Assembly: GCA_029054535.1 (NCBI GenBank)
Contig: JAIDFC010000112.1
Location: 1 to 6,751, forward strand
Source of the DNA: Rikenella sp.
GTDB taxonomy: Bacteria > Bacteroidota > Bacteroidia > Bacteroidales > Rikenellaceae
Direction of reading: 5' to 3'
DNA length: 6,751 nucleotides
The notes beneath the pieces were generated by a model. It was given only the letters and a program-made list of their open reading frames with translations. It was not told the origin of the DNA and did no database searches. The position numbers and the translations under genes were made by a program. Shown here one piece after another: positions 1-5,514 of the stretch (its first letter is position 1; the number at the start of each line of letters is the position of its first letter).

Positions 1-222
1 GAAGATCAGCATCAACAGGAAGATATTGAACCATCCGTATCCGCTGTTGAAGAGCCCGAAATCGGTATTGTCCCACCCGAACAGTTCGATCAGCAGCCCC
101 TGCAACGGAGCCAGCACATCGGCCAGAAAATAACCGCACATCATGGTCAAAGAGACCATCATCAGCACCACCCATCGAGCCGTCCGCGACTCGGACATCT
201 TTCGTTGTATCGCTTCTACCAT
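1..222 (-). CDS. Major facilitator superfamily transporter, N-terminal fragment
   Basis: This is the first 74 residues of a gene that runs off the left edge; it would act as an inner-membrane transporter. I start it at the ATG complementary to 220-222 (MVEAIQRKMSES...); a second in-frame ATG at 196-198 (MSESRTARW...) is an equally possible start. After a basic cytoplasmic head comes a first membrane helix at about residues 17-42 (RWVVLMMVSLTMMCGYFLAD), then a short polar stretch with a GW pair (49-50). A second hydrophobic segment opens at about 60 (SGYGWFNIFLLMLIF) and is cut by the window edge. Helix, short loop with GW..T..G.F.SGYGWFN, then helix is a pattern I know from Bacteroidales MFS proteins. 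The substrate cannot be read from this fragment. The frame is open throughout. The leader (223-257) is AT-rich with no strong ribosome binding site. About 1.1 kb of structured non-coding DNA separates it from aspA upstream, so it is probably a separate transcription unit. Confidence 0.8.
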   Translation of the reverse strand, partial: MVEAIQRKMSESRTARWVVLMMVSLTMMCGYFLADVLAPLQGLLIELFGWDNTDFGLFNSGYGWFNIFLLMLIF

Positions 223-239
223 CTATCTAATTTAATACA

Positions 240-257
240 TCTGTTCTTTCGAACAAA
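240..257 (-). promoter_or_regulatory. Small GAAA-loop hairpin in the transporter leader
   Basis: On the minus strand the bases read TTTGTTC-GAAA-GAACAGA: a 7-bp stem (one G-T pair) closed by a GNRA-type tetraloop, ending 17 bases before the transporter ATG. It could be a 5'-UTR RNA hairpin affecting translation or stability, or a dyad bound by a regulator. The sequence alone cannot separate these, and short AT-rich dyads also arise by chance. Confidence 0.25.
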
Positions 258-391
258 CGGCCGATTTGTTTTTTATGCGAACACAGCCGTTTCCGCCGAA
301 AAAAATTTCCCTTTCGGACAAAATCGAAGCATTCCCTCCAACCCGCGCAAGCCGCGTTGTGTCATCGAAAAAACGGGGCGAGAACATAGCC

Positions 392-415
392 AAAAATCGC
401 GCACGCAGGGTGCGC
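392..415 (-). terminator. Candidate intrinsic terminator on the minus strand
   Basis: On the minus strand a perfect 6-bp stem GCGCAC / GTGCGC (410-415 with 399-404) encloses the 5-base loop CCTGC. It is followed after GA by a run of five T (392-396). The stem is short but purely G/C and A/T paired, and the T-run is on the correct side for transcription toward lower coordinates. It lies between the repeat array and the transporter gene, where it would stop transcripts coming from aspA or the array before they reach the transporter. The T-run is modest, so termination could be partial. Confidence 0.45.
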
Positions 416-560
416 AAGACCGCTTCGGGAGAAAAACGATTTACCCCGCAATAAACCGCAATCGGAAATCACGCGGGCCGAAGCCCTCCCCCGGCGGCGG
501 GCCGAACTTTCGCTACGCTCATTCGTCCGCTCCGCGGACTGCGGTCCGGAAAATCTACTC
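416..560. other. GC-rich non-coding stretch with short repeats
   Basis: I see no credible gene here. The stretch contains a direct repeat of CGGGCCGAA (474-482 and 498-506) and a 5-bp hairpin CGGAC-TGCG-GTCCG (535-548). It joins the terminator-like stem to the repeat array and may be an eroded part of that array. The open frames across it are arginine-, serine- and proline-rich and mutually overlapping, as expected of GC-rich non-coding DNA. Confidence 0.5.
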
Positions 561-600
561 CGCACGCGCCAGCGAGAATCCTCCGAGATCTCACCTTGAC

Positions 601-653
601 GGCCGCCGCCACCCCCATGCGGCAGGCCGCGTTCCTCGCAGGCTCGGGCGACC
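601..653 (-). ncRNA. Repeat copy A: candidate structured RNA, degenerate
   Basis: Just after block 1, bases 601-607 (GGCCGCC) pair with 647-653 (GGCGACC) at six of seven positions, corresponding to helix P1 of copies B and C. The one mispair, C603 with A651, is at the same helix position as the mispair in copy B and becomes G-U on the minus strand. Position 606-648 is C-G here, T-A in copy B and G-C in copy C, which is covariation across three copies. The inside of the junction has decayed: the best internal fold is a competing hairpin CGGCC-GCCGC / GCGGC-A-GGCCG (600-609 with 619-629). The unpaired TTCCTCGCAGG (632-642) is conserved with copy B. Confidence 0.35.
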
Positions 654-737
654 GCTCCGCTGGCCCCGGCCCAGAGGCAGTTTCACAACAAGTCTTTGTG
701 CGTCGCCCGCGGGAATCCTTCAAGATCTCACCATGAC

Positions 738-815
738 GGGCCGTAGCCTCGCCACGCGAGGCCCGCAATATTCCATTGCTCCCGCAATGATTGCGTTCCT
801 CGCAGGCTACGACCC
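738..815 (-). ncRNA. Repeat copy B: candidate three-way-junction RNA
   Basis: Coordinates are given on the plus strand. P1 pairs 738-746 (GGGCCGTAG) with 807-815 (CTACGACCC) at eight of nine positions. The exception, C741 with A812, becomes G-U on the minus strand. P2 directly abuts P1: 747-752 (CCTCGC) with 756-761 (GCGAGG), loop of 3. P3 pairs 764-769 (CGCAAT) with 790-795 (ATTGCG), then after a 4-base bulge 774-779 (CATTGC) with 784-789 (GCAATG), loop TCCC, 12 bp in all. The single-stranded joint 796-806 (TTCCTCGCAGG) leads back to P1. The same architecture, with different bases, occurs in copy C. Whether it is transcribed and functional is inference. It could instead be a mobile palindromic element. 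Confidence 0.45.
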
Positions 816-913
816 AACGGCTGTTTCAAAAACATTCTTTGCGCGTCGCCCGCGGGAATTTCATCTCGATTTGGCTCTTGCATCAGCAAATTTCTCCAAG
901 ATCTCACCATGAC

Positions 914-985
914 GGGCCGGAGCTTCGCCCCGCGAAGGCCCGCTATTTCTCGCTGACGCGCGGCGGGCTTCGCAACCTCCGGCCC
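914..985 (-). ncRNA. Repeat copy C: candidate three-way-junction RNA
   Basis: This is the cleanest fold in the window. P1 pairs 914-922 (GGGCCGGAG) perfectly with 977-985 (CTCCGGCCC). P2 pairs 923-928 (CTTCGC) with 932-937 (GCGAAG), loop CCC. P3 pairs 938-943 (GCCCGC) with 963-968 (GCGGGC), loop of 19. P1-P2 and P2-P3 abut without unpaired bases, and a short joint 969-976 (TTCGCAAC) closes the junction. Compared with copy B, P1 pair 7 changes T-A to G-C (744-809 against 920-979), and P2 pair 2 changes C-G to T-A (748-760 against 924-936). P3 is rebuilt with different sequence. On the plus strand P1 is followed by TTTTA, but the wobble pattern of the other copies favours the minus strand. Confidence 0.45.
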
Positions 986-1014
986 TTTTAATTCCCAAGC
1001 CGGGTTTATCCGCA

Positions 1015-1074
1015 CGCCGGCGAAATCATTCTCAATAAACTCTCCGTTTATCGAGTGATTTCGCTCTTTAGGCG
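1015..1074 (-). other. 18-bp imperfect hairpin within the array
   Basis: The inner part pairs 1020-1028 (GCGAAATCA) perfectly with 1056-1064 (TGATTTCGC). After a 2-base bulge (TT, 1029-1030), 1031-1040 (CTCAATAAAC) pairs with 1046-1055 (GTTTATCGAG) at nine of ten positions, loop TCTCC. The single mispair, A1034 with C1052, becomes a U-G wobble on the minus strand. An outer CGCC / GGCG pairing (1015-1018 with 1071-1074) is possible across an asymmetric internal loop. The element sits between copy C and the partial fourth copy. There is no T-run at either end, so it is not an obvious terminator. Confidence 0.5.
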
Positions 1075-1117
1075 AGGCGCACTGGTGCCGACTAAGGCCG
1101 AGAGAACCTAAGCAAAA

Positions 1118-1207
1118 CACCCAATGGGTGCGTCGCCCGCAGGAATTTCATAAAGATTTCGCCAAGTGCGAAACTTTTGAAATTCCTCTTCAGGCGGGCG
1201 GGCGACG
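1118..1207. repeat. Long inverted repeat: 30-bp hairpin built on block 2
   Basis: Bases 1131-1140 (CGTCGCCCGC) pair with 1198-1207, and 1141-1150 (AGGAATTTCA) with 1178-1187. Then 1152-1155 (AAAG) pair with 1174-1177, and 1157-1162 (TTTCGC) with 1168-1173. That makes 30 Watson-Crick pairs with no mismatches, interrupted by single-base bulges at 1151 and 1156 and one 10-base bulge at 1188-1197; the apical loop is 1163-1167. The left arm is the fourth copy of repeat block 2, and the right arm is therefore an inverted copy of it. A 5-bp hairpin CACCC-AAT-GGGTG (1118-1130) abuts the left arm. Length and perfect pairing rule out chance. Function is unknown: a structured RNA, a palindromic mobile repeat or a processing site are all possible. 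Confidence 0.65.
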
Positions 1208-1218
1208 GGAAACCGTGT

Positions 1219-1281
1219 CGGACTGCCCTACGCGGGCGGCGTCCGGGTGGCCCCGGCGGGACGGGCGATGCTACGCATCGC
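1219..1281. repeat. Two small hairpins downstream of aspA
   Basis: The first pairs 1219-1223 (CGGAC) with 1241-1245 (GTCCG), with an inner 1225-1228 (GCCC) with 1234-1237 (GGGC). The second is a perfect 7-bp inverted repeat GCGATGC-TAC-GCATCGC (1265-1281). Neither is followed by a T-run in either direction, so I do not call terminators. They continue the run of hairpins that fills the space between the aspA stop and the transporter. Confidence 0.4.
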
Positions 1282-1364
1282 TATAACGTTCAGCAACAAA
1301 AAAGCCCCAACAAAAAAACAACGCGTCCGATGCTGCGCTACAACAAAAACCGTTAATCCGCTTA
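1282..1364 (-). other. aspA 3' flank with T-runs but no clear terminator stem
   Basis: Read on the minus strand, aspA ends in two consecutive TAA stops (1365-1367 and 1362-1364). T-rich DNA follows, including T7 (1312-1318) and T6 (1298-1303). I looked for a GC-rich stem just before either run and found only 3-4 bp pairings around GCGCAGCATCGGACGCG, so termination here is not supported. If transcription reads on, the hairpin array would lie in the 3' region of the aspA transcript. Confidence 0.4.
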
Positions 1365-2798
<1,434 letters not shown>

Positions 2799-2883
2799 CT
2801 GTTTGTATTTTAATCTTTTTATGTCGTCTTCGAGTATTCAAACGCCCCTCGCTCGCCCTCCGATGGCGCGCCGCACGGGAGCC

Positions 2884-4566
2884 CTAATCGAAATCGAATC
2901 CCAGCGCGAACTGATCCACGAACAACTCGCTCCCCGGCCCTCCGCAGAAGTCCTCCCCGTACCGACTCGACGACGCCACGATGACGATATGGGTCGGCTT
3001 CGTCGTGATGTCGTTATAGGCCAACTGCAAGTCGAACTGCTTGTATTCCGCGACCACCTGGTCGTCCTCCAACTTCGCTTCGGCAATCACTTTCACATTC
3101 GCCGGCCGCACCGTCGCCGTCCCCCAGTCCTCCAACCGGATGTAGATCGAACAGTAATCCATCTTCCCCACCGCATCCGGATGTTTCTGCGGACTTTTAT
3201 TATTTCCCTCCGTCGTAACCACCTGCGGCGTATACTTATACCAGCCCGTCATGTGCGTCGGCCGCCCCGTGTACGGCCGCCCCATCACCGCACTGGCCGC
3301 CGGATTCCCCATATTGGTACTGTAAGTCCCCGTAAACAAGTTCCCCGCCGCAATCCCCACCACCAACACGTCTCCCAAGGTCGTCAGCCGCGCGGCCTTT
3401 CCCTCGACGGCATTCCCCGCCCCCTCGACCGGCACGCTGTTCGGATCCATGTAGATCGTAACCCCTTCGTTCCCGGTCGCCCAATACGAATTGGCCGCAT
3501 CGGCATTCGGAAACCACGTCTTCCCCTTCTGCGTCCAGGTGTTGAAATCGAGGTTTGCCACCCGGATCTCGCCATCGGTCTTGAACGCCACCGGATCGCC
3601 GTAGTTCTCCCCGATCACCCCCCTCGCTTCATAATTGGTTTCCGGTTCCAGATCTTTCGCCACGGCCGAGAACTTCCCGCCGTTCACCTCAACCCCCACC
3701 ACATTCCGCCACGCATCGTCGCCGGCCCCCGCCTTGCGCACCTGGAAACCGCAATCCCCCGCCGAAGTCAATCCCTGTGCCGACAGGTAAGCGAACTTCG
3801 CCCACGGATTGACCGCCATCTCCGTGATGTACTGCATCGACTGTTCGACCGTAACGGTCCAAGTCTGTTCGATATCGAAAAACCGCACGATAAATTTCTG
3901 CGGCAAGTTCCAGTCGCGAATCGAGTTCAGTTCCACCTCTTTCCCGACAATCCGTTCAGTCCCGTCCGGCGCCACCCACGCCATCGTCGAATTGGACGGA
4001 CCGAGCCGCAGCTCCTGCACCTCCAGATCGCTCAACGAGACGCTCTCCGGCACATACGCCGTAACGCTATAGTCCACCGCGCTGAACTTCGCCTCGCCGA
4101 TCTGCACTCCGCCCGCCAACACGAAGCTCCGCGCAATATTCTGTTGAGCCTGCAGCGCCCACGCGTAGTCCTGGTAGGTAATCACCGTAAAGCCGTAGGT
4201 CTTGTCGACCGGAATCTCGTACTTTTCGCTCCCCTGGGTCAGGTCCAGGTAATACGAGTCGAGCGTGTCCATCTCCAGCCCCGTAACGTTGTCCACCATC
4301 CGCGCCTCGGGCGTGATGCGGAAGTCCCGCAAGTAAACCCGCCGCAAATCCACCGTGTCCGACAAGGTCAGCGCAATGGTCCGTGCGGTATTATCCAAAG
4401 TCAGATCCTCGGCCCCGCGAATCTCCATCGCGGTGATATTCCCCGGAACGATCTCGAACGGGATGTCGTTTTCGATACACCCACTCAAACCCGAGCACAC
4501 GAAAGCCGACAGCAACAGTGTCGGCCAAAATCTCTGATTCTGTCTCTTCCGTCCCATATTCCCCAT
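2884..4566 (-). CDS. PCMD-domain lipoprotein, complete
   Basis: A 560-residue exported lipoprotein. The N-terminus is basic (MGNMGRKRQNQR) and followed by a hydrophobic core and lipobox L27-S28-G29-C30, so mature protein would be lipidated at Cys30 and anchored in the envelope, probably the outer membrane. Two all-beta, Ig-like segments follow (about 35-140 and 145-242, each ending in a W-x-(L/V) strand). Next is a fibronectin-III-like domain (about 250-330, with LEPETNYEAR at 306-315). A C-terminal PCMD domain, the Bacteroidota 'putative carbohydrate metabolism domain', spans about 337-558. PCMD landmarks are VANLDFNTW (336-344), YWATGNEG (361-368), GRPYTGRP (429-436), GWYKYTP (441-447) and FCGGPGSELFVDQFAL (540-555). 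The reaction or ligand is not known; carbohydrate binding is a family-level guess. It follows the barrel gene by 9 bases, consistent with co-transcription. A second ATG (complement of 4555-4557), preceded by GGGGAA, is an alternative start; both keep the signal peptide. It is paralogous to the gene at 5515. Confidence 0.88.
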   Translation of the reverse strand: MGNMGRKRQNQRFWPTLLLSAFVCSGLSGCIENDIPFEIVPGNITAMEIRGAEDLTLDNTARTIALTLSDTVDLRRVYLRDFRITPEARMVDNVTGLEMDTLDSYYLDLTQGSEKYEIPVDKTYGFTVITYQDYAWALQAQQNIARSFVLAGGVQIGEAKFSAVDYSVTAYVPESVSLSDLEVQELRLGPSNSTMAWVAPDGTERIVGKEVELNSIRDWNLPQKFIVRFFDIEQTWTVTVEQSMQYITEMAVNPWAKFAYLSAQGLTSAGDCGFQVRKAGAGDDAWRNVVGVEVNGGKFSAVAKDLEPETNYEARGVIGENYGDPVAFKTDGEIRVANLDFNTWTQKGKTWFPNADAANSYWATGNEGVTIYMDPNSVPVEGAGNAVEGKAARLTTLGDVLVVGIAAGNLFTGTYSTNMGNPAASAVMGRPYTGRPTHMTGWYKYTPQVVTTEGNNKSPQKHPDAVGKMDYCSIYIRLEDWGTATVRPANVKVIAEAKLEDDQVVAEYKQFDLQLAYNDITTKPTHIVIVASSSRYGEDFCGGPGSELFVDQFALGFDFD

Positions 4567-4575
4567 AGGTAGTGT

Positions 4576-5448
4576 CTACAGATAAAAGGTCATCCCCAGC
4601 GCAATGGAGAAGATATCGATCTTGAAATTCGCACCGCTGGAGGTTCTCGATCCATGATGGATCTGGTTGGTCGTTTGTTCGGTGCGCTTGTACTGGTAGC
4701 CCATCACCCCGATCGTAGCCTCCACGGCGGCGAAGTCGTTGACGAAGACCGACACGCCCGGCGAGCAGAGCAGCCCGACCTGGTAAATCTTCGTATAGGT
4801 CCCCGTCAGATCGTCCCCCACGCCGTTGGTCATCTTACCCTGCCCGCCGCCGAGCTGGAGTTTCAGGTCGTTGATCAGGGCAAACCGCCGGCTGTTCCCC
4901 AAGTTGATATAGTTCCGCAGAAACAAGGTCCCGGTATAAACATGTTCGATGTTGTACATATCCGACAGGCCGAAGCTCAGATCGCCGAACGCCAGGTTGA
5001 TGTTGTCGATCTGGAGCATGGTCCGTTGATAGGTGAACGCCAAGCCGGCCGCCATGTTCTTCGAGAACGAGTATCCGACCATCGGCCGCAAGGCGAAGGT
5101 GTACCCTCGGCTGGTGAAGTCCTTCAGCAGGCCGAAGAGTTGATAGTCTTCGTTGTTGTGCTGGGTATAAGAGATATTGCCCCCGAAAAACCACACTCCT
5201 TTGGGCATAAACGTCTGTCCGGCGGTAATTCCCCGGTCGAATTTCGGTTTCTTTCGAGGGTTCGACGAAGCTTGCGTTCGTTGCACCGAGGCCAGCTCCC
5301 GCCCCTCCAAAACCGTATCCGCCGCAGCCGAAACTCCCGCTGCCGAAATCGCCGCCGTATCCGCCGGCACCGCCACCACGGCCGCCGCAGCCGGAATGGC
5401 TCCCGCCACGAAACCGGTCGCCAACAGCAGATTTATGATTCTTTTCAT
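4576..5448 (-). CDS. Outer-membrane beta-barrel protein
   Basis: A 290-residue exported protein of unknown function. I start it at the ATG complementary to 5446-5448 (MKRIINLLLATGFVAGAIPA), because that places a standard Sec signal peptide at the very N-terminus and an AG-rich GAAGAAAATAAC just before it. The frame stays open upstream to another ATG (5484), which would add 12 charged residues before the signal. After the signal comes an Ala/Val-rich, low-complexity stretch (about 20-45), then a basic KKPKFDRG segment. From about residue 84 (KGVWFFGGNISYTQ) to the end, amphipathic strands with alternating aromatics are separated by polar turns, about ten by eye. Examples are YTFALRPMVGYSFS (116-129), NMAAGLAFTYQRTM (131-144) and FKIDIFSIALGMTFYL (275-290). 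Strand content and the terminal aromatic-rich strand support a small outer-membrane barrel. It lies between two PCMD genes, 66 bases after the first and 9 before the second, so it may form the membrane partner of the module; that is inference. Confidence 0.8.
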   Translation of the reverse strand: MKRIINLLLATGFVAGAIPAAAAVVAVPADTAAISAAGVSAAADTVLEGRELASVQRTQASSNPRKKPKFDRGITAGQTFMPKGVWFFGGNISYTQHNNEDYQLFGLLKDFTSRGYTFALRPMVGYSFSKNMAAGLAFTYQRTMLQIDNINLAFGDLSFGLSDMYNIEHVYTGTLFLRNYINLGNSRRFALINDLKLQLGGGQGKMTNGVGDDLTGTYTKIYQVGLLCSPGVSVFVNDFAAVEATIGVMGYQYKRTEQTTNQIHHGSRTSSGANFKIDIFSIALGMTFYL

Positions 5449-5514
5449 GTTATTTTCTTCGTATTCTCGATCGTTACCCGCCACCCGCCTCGAACGTCGT
5501 CCGTATGCTTATTT

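Larger units (their letters stand above)
572..1175 (-). repeat. Array of divergent repeats: three copies plus one partial
   Basis: Three sequence blocks recur in the same plus-strand order. Block 2 is CGTCGCCCGC(G/A)GGAAT, at 701-716, 844-859 and 1131-1146, with a decayed copy near 566-579. Block 1 is AGATCTCACCATGACGG, at 723-739 and 899-915, with variants at 586-602 and, decayed, 1154-1170. Block 3 is GCGTTCCTCGCAGGCT, at 629-644 and 793-808. Bases 572-595 and 709-732 match at 21 of 24 positions without gaps. After block 3, copies A and B also share CCCA...GGC.GTTTCA...ACA..TCTTTG before the next block 2. Copy C carries an internal tandem duplication of about 32 bases (AATTTC at 857 and 889), which lengthens its block 2 to block 1 gap. 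The copies have diverged enough to contain scattered stops in every frame, so they are unlikely to encode a repeated peptide. I do not recognise the family. Confidence 0.75.

Noticed and set aside
230..257. TTTG and TATTAAAT as a Bacteroidota -33/-7 promoter for the transporter
   Set aside because: The -7 box does not match TAnnTTTG, the 16-base spacer is short, and the box would sit only 7 bases from the ATG.
205..912. A 235-codon plus-strand frame, and smaller minus-strand frames at 469-768 and 728-1120
   Set aside because: They lie in the repeat and hairpin region, overlap one another, have Arg/Ser/Pro/Gly-rich products, and the repeat copies are cut by stops in the matching frames. The similarity between copies is at DNA and structure level, not peptide level.
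1081..1130. tRNA or other standard RNA gene in the aspA-transporter gap
   Set aside because: No cloverleaf with T-loop GTTCRANNC, and no hallmarks of RNase P, tmRNA, SRP or 6S RNA that I could recognise on either strand.
566..1150. CRISPR array
   Set aside because: The repeated blocks are unevenly spaced, diverged, differ in order and length of intervening sequence, and the intervening sequence is itself related between copies. No cas genes are in the window.
2815..2842. TTTG (2839-2842) and TAAAAAG (2815-2821) on the minus strand as an aspA promoter
   Set aside because: The spacing of 17 is roughly acceptable, but the second box lacks the TTTG half of the consensus. Too weak to list as a feature.
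2854..2884. Hairpin between the PCMD stop and aspA as an intrinsic terminator
   Set aside because: CTCCG...CGGGAG around GGCGCGCC can pair, but with bulges or mismatches, and no T-run follows in the direction of transcription.
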